From Candidatus Goldiibacteriota bacterium (GTDB lineage: Bacteria > Oederibacteriota > PGYV01 > DYJU01): DNA of 39,158 nt. The stretch covers positions 1 to 39,158 of the forward strand of contig CALHNI010000029.1 in assembly GCA_938034975.1 (NCBI GenBank), in the 5' to 3' direction. The notes under the pieces are model-generated. The model was not told where the DNA came from. It made no database searches and saw only the letters and a program-made list of their open reading frames with translations. A program made the translations under genes and the position numbers. Below are positions 15,743 to 23,092 of the stretch, piece after piece; positions within the stretch are counted from its first letter, which is position 1; each line of letters starts with the position of its first letter.

Positions 15743-16675
15743 TTAATTTGCCAATTTAACAGTTGTGCTTAAAGCAGAAAAATCATGGGTATTTAAAACT
15801 CTTTTGCCGGAATCGGCTTTTCTTATAAACCTCCCGATAAATGAACCGCATCCAATTTCAACAAAGGTATTTACAGCATTTTTCAACATAGTTTCAATTA
15901 CTAAATTTATTTTTGCAGGTTTGTATATATAATCAAAAATTTTTTCTTTTATATCTGCCACTGTATCATAATATATTCCTTGTGTCTGCGAAATCAATCT
16001 AAAAATTGGTTTATCTGTTTTTAAATTTAAAAAATAACTTTTTAATTTATCAGCAACAGGTTTCAATAAAGAAAAATTGCTAAATTCTTCATAAGGTAAT
16101 TCAATGATATTTCCCTGCAATTTTTTAAAAATATCAATCAATTTTTCTTTAATATTTTTCTCACATATTATCATAACACTATCTTTTGAATTATATGAAA
16201 CAATCTCAACAATTATCTGTTTTTTAATTTCATTGATTATTTGCTCTATTTTTGATATTTCAATAGAATTTATAAGCAAATGGGTAAAATTTTCTTTTTT
16301 TATTTCTGAATTTATCATTTCTCTTTTTTTAAAAAGTAAAGCAATTAAATCTTCATACGAAATCCCGCCTGCATTTGAAAAAGCAACAAGTTCACCTGAT
16401 TTAAAACCAGAAATCTGTTCCGGAATAATTTTCTGTTGCTTTAACACTTCAAACAACCCCGACTGATAAGCGGCTAATATTAACAATCCGTTTTCTTCTT
16501 TCATTAAATCTTCTTTTGGCCCTAAAAAGGCAAGTTTATTTATTTTAAATTCAGGATATTTTTTTTCAATTTTATCAAAATACTGTCTCATAGACCATGT
16601 GGCATCATATATCTTTTTTCCCAGTCCAACATATTGATAACCTGTTGCTGTATAAATATAACCAATAACAGACAT
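15743..16675 (-). CDS. FabD-like malonyltransferase homologue lacking catalytic residues
   Basis: A 310-residue homologue of malonyl-CoA:ACP transacylase by overall order: the N-terminal GYQYVGLGKKIYD matches FabD GxQxVGMGxxLY, the nucleophile region ends in ELVAFSNAGGISYEDLIALL, and LLKPVADKL matches the block after the catalytic histidine. The GHSLGE box reads GFKSGE (90-95), putting Lys92 where the nucleophilic serine belongs. The SHCALMKP box reads SNFSLLKP, putting Asn200 where the histidine belongs. Both losses predict no transacylase activity. The frame is intact over normal length with a good ribosome binding site (AAAGGTGAAAG), so it is not an ordinary decaying pseudogene. No fatty-acid genes adjoin it. 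Confidence 0.75.
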   Translation of the reverse strand: MSVIGYIYTATGYQYVGLGKKIYDATWSMRQYFDKIEKKYPEFKINKLAFLGPKEDLMKEENGLLILAAYQSGLFEVLKQQKIIPEQISGFKSGELVAFSNAGGISYEDLIALLFKKREMINSEIKKENFTHLLINSIEISKIEQIINEIKKQIIVEIVSYNSKDSVMIICEKNIKEKLIDIFKKLQGNIIELPYEEFSNFSLLKPVADKLKSYFLNLKTDKPIFRLISQTQGIYYDTVADIKEKIFDYIYKPAKINLVIETMLKNAVNTFVEIGCGSFIGRFIRKADSGKRVLNTHDFSALSTTVKLAN

Positions 16676-16695
16676 TCTTTCACCTTTTTCAAATT

Positions 16696-17370
16696 TTATT
16701 TTTTTATCATCATAACAGCATAATCACCAAAAGGCAAATTTATTTTTTCCAGAATATCATCAATTGCTGGAAAAAAACATGCTATGTTAACCGGCAAATA
16801 AAGCGTATATCCTGTTTTTATATTGTTTTTTTTTATATTTTCACCCAGAATATCTTTTAAATAATTTTTTATTTCTTTTTCAGTTAAAGGCGCAGCTTCT
16901 TTATATAACCTTCTTCTTTCTTTTGTATTGAAAAAATTCAATAATGAATTTTTATTTAAAAATCCTATCCCAACTTTATTTTTAGCTACTCTTAACATCT
17001 CATACAACGTTTTTTTAATATCAATTGAAAACTGGAAAGCAATCAAAGAAATTACATTATCAAAACTCTCATTTTCAAAAGGCAGATTTTCAAATGCCCC
17101 TGCAATTATCTGGTTTTTAGATATTTTACTTTTCTGCAGTGCGATTTTTATAAGTTCTTCCATTGGCTCAATTCCGGTAACTTTAAGACCAAGATCATTT
17201 AAATATTCAATATTTCTTCCTGTTCCACTGCCAACTTCAAGAACGCTTTCCCCTTGCTTAAACCTCATCATATTTAAAAGTAGTTCTTTTTCTTTTTCAT
17301 CAACATAAACTCCCTGCTGAGTAAAAAACCAGCTTTCATATTTTTTTACAGGTTCTTTATCAAATGCCAT
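16696..17370 (-). CDS. Class I SAM-dependent methyltransferase
   Basis: A Methyltransf_11-type enzyme. The SAM-binding motif I is VLEVGSGTGRNIEYL, followed by the acidic GIEPMEEL and the motif around FENESFDNVISL. The N-terminal pattern, M-A-F-D then WFFTQQGVYVDEKEKELL, is typical of a small group of SAM methyltransferases of unknown substrate. The longest frame begins at TTG 17382, overlapping thpR as TTGA. I prefer ATG 17370, which gives the family-like MAFDKEPVKKYESWF N-terminus (224 residues). It is co-transcribed with thpR and the FabD-like gene. Substrate unknown. Confidence 0.85.
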   Translation of the reverse strand: MAFDKEPVKKYESWFFTQQGVYVDEKEKELLLNMMRFKQGESVLEVGSGTGRNIEYLNDLGLKVTGIEPMEELIKIALQKSKISKNQIIAGAFENLPFENESFDNVISLIAFQFSIDIKKTLYEMLRVAKNKVGIGFLNKNSLLNFFNTKERRRLYKEAAPLTEKEIKNYLKDILGENIKKNNIKTGYTLYLPVNIACFFPAIDDILEKINLPFGDYAVMMIKK

Positions 17371-17378
17371 AATTCCGC

Positions 17379-17918
17379 TCAAATTAATTTTTGAGTAAAA
17401 ATCTTACTATAAATAGGACCGGCCGAAGTTAATACGCTCTGGTATAAAACTATTTCAGTTATTTTTGATTTAAATTCAAAATTTAAATTTATAACCTTAT
17501 CGCTTATATCTTTGCTCTTATTAATACGTGCAACTGTAATATGTGGAATATATTCTTTTTGTTCTGGTGGATAATTTATTTCTACCAGATTTTTTTCTAA
17601 TTTATCAAATATCTCTTTTATTTTTTCAAAATTTTTATCTATGTTAAACCATATTACTTTTGCTTTTTTTTCTGATGGAAAAGCAGAAATTTTATTCGTT
17701 GTAATAAAAAAACTTTCTTCATTTTTAAAAGCTTTTTCCATGGCATTCATTATTGCTGGTATATTTTTTTTATCAGTTTCACCTAAAAACTTTAAAGTAA
17801 TATGAAAATTTTTTTTATCTACAATTTTAATTTTACTTATATCTTTAAATCTATAACATAAATTATTTATTTCATTTAATATCTTTTCTTCCAAGGGTAT
17901 TCCGATAAATAATCGCAT
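17379..17918 (-). CDS. thpR: RNA 2',3'-cyclic phosphodiesterase ThpR
   Basis: A 2H phosphoesterase of 179 residues. The two catalytic tetrapeptides are HITL in FHITLKFLG (His39, Thr41) and HITV in PHITVARI (His126, Thr128), the hallmark of the ThpR/LigT family that opens 2',3'-cyclic phosphates at RNA ends. N-terminal MRLFIGIPL is also family-typical. Starts two bases after the epimerase gene and overlaps the methyltransferase frame, so it belongs to the same transcript. Confidence 0.93.
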   Translation of the reverse strand: MRLFIGIPLEEKILNEINNLCYRFKDISKIKIVDKKNFHITLKFLGETDKKNIPAIMNAMEKAFKNEESFFITTNKISAFPSEKKAKVIWFNIDKNFEKIKEIFDKLEKNLVEINYPPEQKEYIPHITVARINKSKDISDKVINLNFEFKSKITEIVLYQSVLTSAGPIYSKIFTQKLI

Positions 17919-17920
17919 AT

Positions 17921-18874
17921 TTATTTATAAACCTGTTTTGCCCATTCAATTGTATCTTTCATACCTTTATAAAAAGGAATTTTTATTCTCCAGTTGAGTA
18001 TTTTTTTGGCTTTACTGATGTCTGCTTGCATATGTTTCTGATCACCTGGTCTTTCTTCCTTATATATAACTTTGTAATTCTTTCTGCTTTTTCCAAAACT
18101 TTTTAAAATGACATCAACAAGTTCATTTATAGAGACCCTTATTCCAGAACCCAAATTAAAAACTTCACCAAAAGAATTTTTATTATCAATTGCTGATATC
18201 CATGCGTCAGCAACATCTCTTATATGAACAAAATCCCTGGATTGTTTTCCATCTCCAAAAATTGTAATTGGCTCATTTCGCAAAACATTCCCGATAAATA
18301 TAGAAACAACCCCCTGATATGGATTTTCCAATGATTGCCGTCTGCCATATACATTGAACATTCTAAACGCAGTAACATTTATTTTAAATGGTAAATCGTT
18401 TCGTAAACCTGTTGCCATAATATATCTTTCTGCGGCATATTTTGTTATGCCATAATAAGAAATAGGACGTGTGCTCTGGGTCTCTTTTATTGGAAGTTTA
18501 TCCGGTATCCCATAGGAAGTCATTGATGATGCATATAATATTCTTGAAACTTTATATTTTATGGCATAATTAATTATATTTATTGTGCCTGAAACATTCG
18601 TGCTTAAATCAGCTGCTGGATCATGAAAAGATTTAATAGTTGATGCACAACCTGCAATATGAAAAATAACATTTATTTTTTCATTAAAAACTTTGTTCAT
18701 TACTTTATTATCCCTTATATCACCTTTTATATATCTTGCTTTTTTATTAACATTTTCCTTTAGACCTGTAGATTCATTGTCAATAACCGTTACTTTATAT
18801 CCTCTCTTTATTAATTCATCTGTCATATTAGAACCAATAAAACCTGCACCACCTGTTACTAAAATGTGCTTCAT
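17921..18874 (-). CDS. NAD-dependent sugar-nucleotide epimerase/dehydratase (SDR, GalE/WbpP-like)
   Basis: An extended short-chain dehydrogenase acting on nucleotide sugars. The N-terminal Rossmann motif is GGAGFIGSN, the active-site pair is in SYYGITKYAAERY (YxxxK), and RMFNVYGRRQ and FGDGKQSRDFVHIRDVADAW are standard for UDP-sugar epimerases. The start chosen is ATG 18874 (317 residues, beginning MKHILVTGG), which has AAGGGG about eight bases upstream; the longer frame from 18940 would add 22 residues and overlap the GT2 gene. Exact sugar is not determined. It follows the GT2 gene by 14 bases. Confidence 0.88.
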   Translation of the reverse strand: MKHILVTGGAGFIGSNMTDELIKRGYKVTVIDNESTGLKENVNKKARYIKGDIRDNKVMNKVFNEKINVIFHIAGCASTIKSFHDPAADLSTNVSGTINIINYAIKYKVSRILYASSMTSYGIPDKLPIKETQSTRPISYYGITKYAAERYIMATGLRNDLPFKINVTAFRMFNVYGRRQSLENPYQGVVSIFIGNVLRNEPITIFGDGKQSRDFVHIRDVADAWISAIDNKNSFGEVFNLGSGIRVSINELVDVILKSFGKSRKNYKVIYKEERPGDQKHMQADISKAKKILNWRIKIPFYKGMKDTIEWAKQVYK

Positions 18875-18888
18875 AAAATTTTCCCCTT

Positions 18889-19593
18889 TCATTTGATTAT
18901 TCCCAATCTTAACTTCCACACAATCCAGATTGCTTCCCATACAATAGACCTTGACATTTTAGATGACCCCGCATTTCTATCAACAAATATTATTGGGATC
19001 TCTTTCATTTTAAAACCTTTTTTCCATGCTTTATAGTGCATCTCTATCTGAAATGCATAACCATCAGAATGAATATTGTCAAGATCAATGGCTTCAAGAA
19101 CTTTACGCCTATAACATTTGAATCCGCTTGTTGCATCAGTTAACGGCAATTTTGTTATTGTCCTGACATAAAAAGTTGCAAATTTTGAAAGCATAAGACG
19201 CCTTAATGGCCAGTTAACCACACTTATTCCATTTAAATATCTGGAACCGATAACAAGATCATTTTTTTTAATATGATAAAGGAAGTCTACCAGATATTTA
19301 GGATCATGAGAAAAATCAGCATCCATTTCAAAAATATAATCATATTTATTTTTTAAGGCATATTTAAAACCTTCCACATATGCTGTGCCTAATCCATATT
19401 TCCCATCTCTTTCAATAATTTTTATTGTTTTATCTTTATCTGCAATTTTTTTAACAACGTTTGCAGTGCCATCCTGAGAAGCATCATCAACTACAAGTAT
19501 ATGAAATTTTTTATTTACTTTTTTTATTTCAGGTATAATTTTTTTTATATTTTCTCTCTCATTATATGTCGGAATAATAATTAATGTTTTCAA
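18889..19593 (-). CDS. GT2 glycosyltransferase, polyprenol-phosphate mannose synthase-like
   Basis: A 234-residue family 2 glycosyltransferase of the Dpm1/Ppm1 type. Visible motifs are IIPTYNERENI, VVDDASQDGTANVVKK, the metal/donor site FEMDADFSHDP (Asp-Ala-Asp), DATSGFKCYRR, and the signature tail VDRNAGSSKMS. It is single-domain with no C-terminal membrane helices, as in yeast-type Dpm1 and the catalytic part of Ppm1. Predicted reaction: GDP-mannose plus polyprenyl phosphate to polyprenyl-phosphate-mannose on the cytoplasmic face. It could serve the multi-spanning YfhO-like protein encoded upstream. The start is TTG 19593, with GGCAGG seven bases ahead. Confidence 0.9.
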   Translation of the reverse strand: MKTLIIIPTYNERENIKKIIPEIKKVNKKFHILVVDDASQDGTANVVKKIADKDKTIKIIERDGKYGLGTAYVEGFKYALKNKYDYIFEMDADFSHDPKYLVDFLYHIKKNDLVIGSRYLNGISVVNWPLRRLMLSKFATFYVRTITKLPLTDATSGFKCYRRKVLEAIDLDNIHSDGYAFQIEMHYKAWKKGFKMKEIPIIFVDRNAGSSKMSRSIVWEAIWIVWKLRLGIIK

Positions 19594-19616
19594 TTTAAAA
19601 CCTGCCTTTTTTAATT

Positions 19617-19645
19617 ATTCTATTAAGTTTCCGCTTCAAATTCAA
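19617..19645 (-). promoter_or_regulatory. Possible promoter before the GT2 gene
   Basis: Minus-strand TTGAAT (19645-19640), a 17-base spacer and TAGAAT (19622-19617), 24 bases before the TTG start. AT-rich surroundings make chance matches likely, but the 170-base gap before this gene argues for an internal promoter. Confidence 0.4.
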
Positions 19646-19737
19646 TATCAATTTTTTTATTTTAATAAATCATCAAAAAATGCTTCTTATCTCTTTTTTT
19701 TATGTCTTTTGATATATTATATACCTTACTTTCTTAA

Positions 19738-19781
19738 ATTTTTATTAGATTTTTATTAGATTTTTTTTAGATTTTTTTTAG
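19738..19781. repeat. Four tandem 11-bp units over the YfhO-like stop codon
   Basis: Four consecutive 11-bp units on the plus strand: ATTTTTATTAG twice (19738-19759), then ATTTTTTTTAG twice (19760-19781). The stop codon of the YfhO-like gene (19767-19769) falls inside the third unit, so the array overlaps the last codons and the 3' flank. This kind of array can change length by slippage. Confidence 0.85.
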
Positions 19782-22043
19782 AAAAATTATTATATAAATC
19801 AACAAAGCAAAAATTGTCAGCAATAAAGAAAATATTATTTTTTTTAAATCATAGTATAATTCTACTTTATTTAACCCTTTTTCAAGTAAAATTCCCATTC
19901 CTGCAAAATTTGCCCTGTATATTTTTGTTTTAAAACCATTAACTTTGGCTTTCCATTCAGGATAAAACATATTTGATATAAAGAGTAAGCCCTTTTTCAC
20001 AGTATTAATTTCTAATTCTATTTTGTGTGGCAAATATTTCAAAATATTTATACTATATTGATTTTTGATTTCATCATTGTCTATTTTTATATTATCAATA
20101 ACAAACACTTCATCTGTTTCTTTATCCATCTGTTTTAAATATTCCAAAATTTCATTTTCATTGTTAAATTTTTTTATTTTATCATAAAAAATAAATCTTT
20201 CCTTTGCTGCCTGGTTTTTGTATATTTTTAATCTGCTATCATCATATAATTTTATAAAATAAGGAATTTCAATATCATAATTAACTATGTAATATTTAAT
20301 ATTAAATAAATTATTTACAACCACATTATTAAAAACCTGATTTTCAAGTAACTTATAATATTTATCAGGGGCAAGTCCGTGGTATCCGGATATTGACTCA
20401 ATTTTAGATAAAATATTCATATTTGGCGGATACCATATATTTGAAAAATTTGCTATTCTAAATATAGAATTATCATCCCTAAAAAACTTTTCAAAGAATT
20501 GAGAGGATGAAGTGAATTGATTTAGATCAGCAAAGTAAATAAATTTTTTATTAATTCTGAAATTATCATAACAATGCAATAATAAAAACAAAACTAAAAT
20601 AATAAACACATTTTTAATTTTCTTTTTAAATATTAAAAAAACCAATAAAATAAAAGCAATTGAATTTAAAATAAACACTAAAATATCCTGTTTTATAAAT
20701 GGCAACAAAAAACTCATTTTATCTTCTATTGTATGTTTTTTTATAATATTATTTATCGCTATTAATAAATTTGTCAGCCATGTGTTATTAATACTAGTTA
20801 AAAAAAGAAAAAATAATATAAGTCCGCAAATTGCCATAATATAAATCAATATTTTTCTTTTCTCAAAATTTTCATTATTTTTATTTTCTGTATAAAGAAG
20901 AATATTATTAAAGCCAATTGCTGATAAAATTACTATTGAAAAATTAAATATATAAAGAAATCTTGACGGATTTCTGAAATTATTAAAAACCGGCACATAA
21001 TAAAAAATTTTATAAAAAATTGAATAACCACCAAAAGATAAAAATAGGAAAAGTAGACCTAAAAAAGAAAAAAAGAATGAATAATTTTTATATTTTTTTA
21101 CATTAAAACCAAATAATATTAATAAAAATGGAATAATCCCCAGATAATATGTTGTCTGATTAAAACCATAATCTCCCCAGTAAGTTGCATCTTTTAGCCC
21201 AAAAAAATGTGGAAGGAAAAAAGTTATAGTTTCAAATGGATGGAATGACCAGGAAACAAAATTTTCATATTTAAAATTTGCACGCCACGAATATGCGGTA
21301 TAGCCAGATGACTGAAAAAATTGTAAAGCGCTAAAAAACACCATTGCAACCGTAGAAACAAATAAAAAAATAGTTAATTTTATTATTTTTTTATTATCTT
21401 TAATATTAAAAACCAATTCATAAATAAAATAAAAAATAAATGCAAGATAGGTATAAGCCATAACCTGCATTCCTATTGCAAGAATTTGCAAAGCAAAAAA
21501 AATCGCAGCGGTTAAAAAATAAAATAATTTTTCTGTATTTATACCTTTTTTAAAAAAATAAAAAATAAATGGAATTAAGGATGCTGCCTTAATATTTCCG
21601 AAATGTCCGACATAGGCAAAAGAAACTATAACTCCTGAAAACATATAAAAAACGCCACCTAAAATTGCAGATTCCTGTTTTAACTCCAGAATTCTTAAAA
21701 ATAAATATGTGCCCCAAAATGCCAAAATGAGATGAATAAAAAAATCTATTAAATATGTTTTTTCAATTGATACAGGCAAAAAATAAAAAATAAAATCTGT
21801 CGGATAAAAAAATATTAAATTTGTTGAATCAATCAAAGGAATACCGAAAAATAAATATGGCATCCAAACAGGAAATATATGATACTTAAAAAGCATTTCC
21901 TTTGCAAATACTTTAAATGGATAGCTAATTGATATTGTATCAGAACCAAATAATATTTTGTTACTTTGAATTGCATCCTTTAAAAAATAAAAAAATAAAA
22001 ATAATAAAATTATAAAAAGTAAAAAAAAATTTTTATTTTTCAT
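19767..22043 (-). CDS. YfhO-family multi-spanning membrane protein, GT-C-like
   Basis: A 758-residue membrane protein with an N-terminal helix, about a dozen further hydrophobic segments to residue 495, a soluble extracytoplasmic C-terminal domain and a final helix (about 738-756). The N-terminal loop GSDTISISYPFKVF followed by PVWMPYLFFGIPL matches the YfhO family, whose members are GT-C-fold glycosyltransferases using polyprenyl-phosphate sugars. The first-loop Asp is the expected catalytic position. With the polyprenol-phosphate-mannose-synthase-like gene next downstream, it is a plausible user of that donor at the outer face. It overlaps the UDP-xylose-synthase-like gene by 11 bases. Acceptor unknown. 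Confidence 0.75.
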   Translation of the reverse strand: MKNKNFFLLFIILLFLFFYFLKDAIQSNKILFGSDTISISYPFKVFAKEMLFKYHIFPVWMPYLFFGIPLIDSTNLIFFYPTDFIFYFLPVSIEKTYLIDFFIHLILAFWGTYLFLRILELKQESAILGGVFYMFSGVIVSFAYVGHFGNIKAASLIPFIFYFFKKGINTEKLFYFLTAAIFFALQILAIGMQVMAYTYLAFIFYFIYELVFNIKDNKKIIKLTIFLFVSTVAMVFFSALQFFQSSGYTAYSWRANFKYENFVSWSFHPFETITFFLPHFFGLKDATYWGDYGFNQTTYYLGIIPFLLILFGFNVKKYKNYSFFFSFLGLLFLFLSFGGYSIFYKIFYYVPVFNNFRNPSRFLYIFNFSIVILSAIGFNNILLYTENKNNENFEKRKILIYIMAICGLILFFLFLTSINNTWLTNLLIAINNIIKKHTIEDKMSFLLPFIKQDILVFILNSIAFILLVFLIFKKKIKNVFIILVLFLLLHCYDNFRINKKFIYFADLNQFTSSSQFFEKFFRDDNSIFRIANFSNIWYPPNMNILSKIESISGYHGLAPDKYYKLLENQVFNNVVVNNLFNIKYYIVNYDIEIPYFIKLYDDSRLKIYKNQAAKERFIFYDKIKKFNNENEILEYLKQMDKETDEVFVIDNIKIDNDEIKNQYSINILKYLPHKIELEINTVKKGLLFISNMFYPEWKAKVNGFKTKIYRANFAGMGILLEKGLNKVELYYDLKKIIFSLLLTIFALLIYIIIFLKKI

Positions 22044-22977
22044 TTTTAAACCAGTTTATGGTTTCAAGCAAACCTTCCTGTAAATTAATTTGGGGTTCCC
22101 AGTTTAATAGTTTCTTTGCTTTTGAAATATCAGGTTTTCTTTTTACCGGGTCATCTTCTGGTAATTTTTTATAAATAATTTTTGATTTAGCCCTGGTTAG
22201 TTTTTTAATAAGCAGTGCTGCTTTTTTTATAGTAAATTCTTTTGGGTTGCCCAGATTAATAATTTGCCCTCCTGCTTTTTTAATAAACATTGCTTTTATA
22301 AGCCCTTTTACCATATCAGATACAAAACAAAAACTTCTTGTCTGCGAACCATCACCATAAATAGTTATTGGTAAATCATTTATTGCCTGATAAATAAAAT
22401 TTGAAATCACCCTGCCATCATCTTTTTGTAATCTCGGACCATAAGTATTAAAAATTCTTATAATCCGCACATCAAGATTAAATTTTCTTTTATACTCCAT
22501 CACTAAACTTTCTGCAAATCTTTTTGCTTCGTCATAACAACTTCTGACACCTGTTGGATTTACATTTCCCCAGTATGTTTCTTTCTGTGGGTGTTCTTTT
22601 GGATCCCCATATACTTCGGATGTTGATGTTATTAAAAACCTTGCTTTATTTTTTCGTGCAATTTCTAATATATTATAAGTTCCAAGAGAATTGGTCATCA
22701 AAGTATGTATTGAGTGTTTTTGATAATAAGGCGGAGAAGCATAAGACGCAAGATGAAAGATGTAATCTATTTTTCCTTTTAATCTTAATGGTTTTATTAT
22801 ATCATGTTTTATAAATTTGAAATTTTTATGTTTTATAATTTCCTTTAAATTATTTATCTTTCCAGTGCCAAGATTATCAACACAAATAACTTTATAATTT
22901 TTTTTTATTTTTATAAGCGCTTCACATAAATGTGAACCTATAAAACCTGCTCCACCTGTTACCAAGATTGTTTTCAT
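22033..22977 (-). CDS. UDP-glucuronate decarboxylase (UDP-xylose synthase)-like SDR
   Basis: An extended SDR of 314 residues. It has the Rossmann motif GGAGFIGSH and the run of positions typical of UXS: IFHLASYASPPYYQKH, LITSTSEVYGDP, EHPQKETYWGNVNPTG, RSCYDEAKRFAE (catalytic YxxxK), RIFNTYGPRLQ, DDGRVISNFIYQA and YGDGSQTRSFCFVSDM. UXS oxidises and decarboxylates UDP-glucuronate to UDP-xylose. The chosen start is ATG 22977 with AAGGAG 11 bases upstream; a GTG at 22989 in the same frame overlaps the ribosome binding site and is rejected. First gene of its operon. The YfhO-like gene begins inside its last codons. Confidence 0.9.
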   Translation of the reverse strand: MKTILVTGGAGFIGSHLCEALIKIKKNYKVICVDNLGTGKINNLKEIIKHKNFKFIKHDIIKPLRLKGKIDYIFHLASYASPPYYQKHSIHTLMTNSLGTYNILEIARKNKARFLITSTSEVYGDPKEHPQKETYWGNVNPTGVRSCYDEAKRFAESLVMEYKRKFNLDVRIIRIFNTYGPRLQKDDGRVISNFIYQAINDLPITIYGDGSQTRSFCFVSDMVKGLIKAMFIKKAGGQIINLGNPKEFTIKKAALLIKKLTRAKSKIIYKKLPEDDPVKRKPDISKAKKLLNWEPQINLQEGLLETINWFKNEK

Positions 22978-23001
22978 ATTTATATACACTCCTTATTTTT
23001 T

Positions 23002-23030
23002 ATTTTAGTATAAAACAAACAGATTGTCAA
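23002..23030 (-). promoter_or_regulatory. Promoter of the UXS-YfhO operon
   Basis: Minus-strand TTGACA (23030-23025), a 17-base spacer, and TAAAAT (23007-23002), about 25 bases before the start codon. Same arrangement as ahead of lepB. Confidence 0.6.
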
Positions 23031-23092
23031 AGATAGTTTTAAAAAGATGATATCCAAATTTTTAAACAAACTCATTTTTCTTTAGTTTTAAA

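Noticed and set aside
18875-18940. Upstream start adding 22 residues to the epimerase
   Set aside because: It overlaps the GT2 gene and precedes the Rossmann motif by an unusual extension, while ATG 18874 has a good ribosome binding site.
19594-19737. Small gene or RNA between the GT2 and YfhO-like genes
   Set aside because: AT-rich sequence with no sustained frame or stable structure; only a possible promoter is seen.
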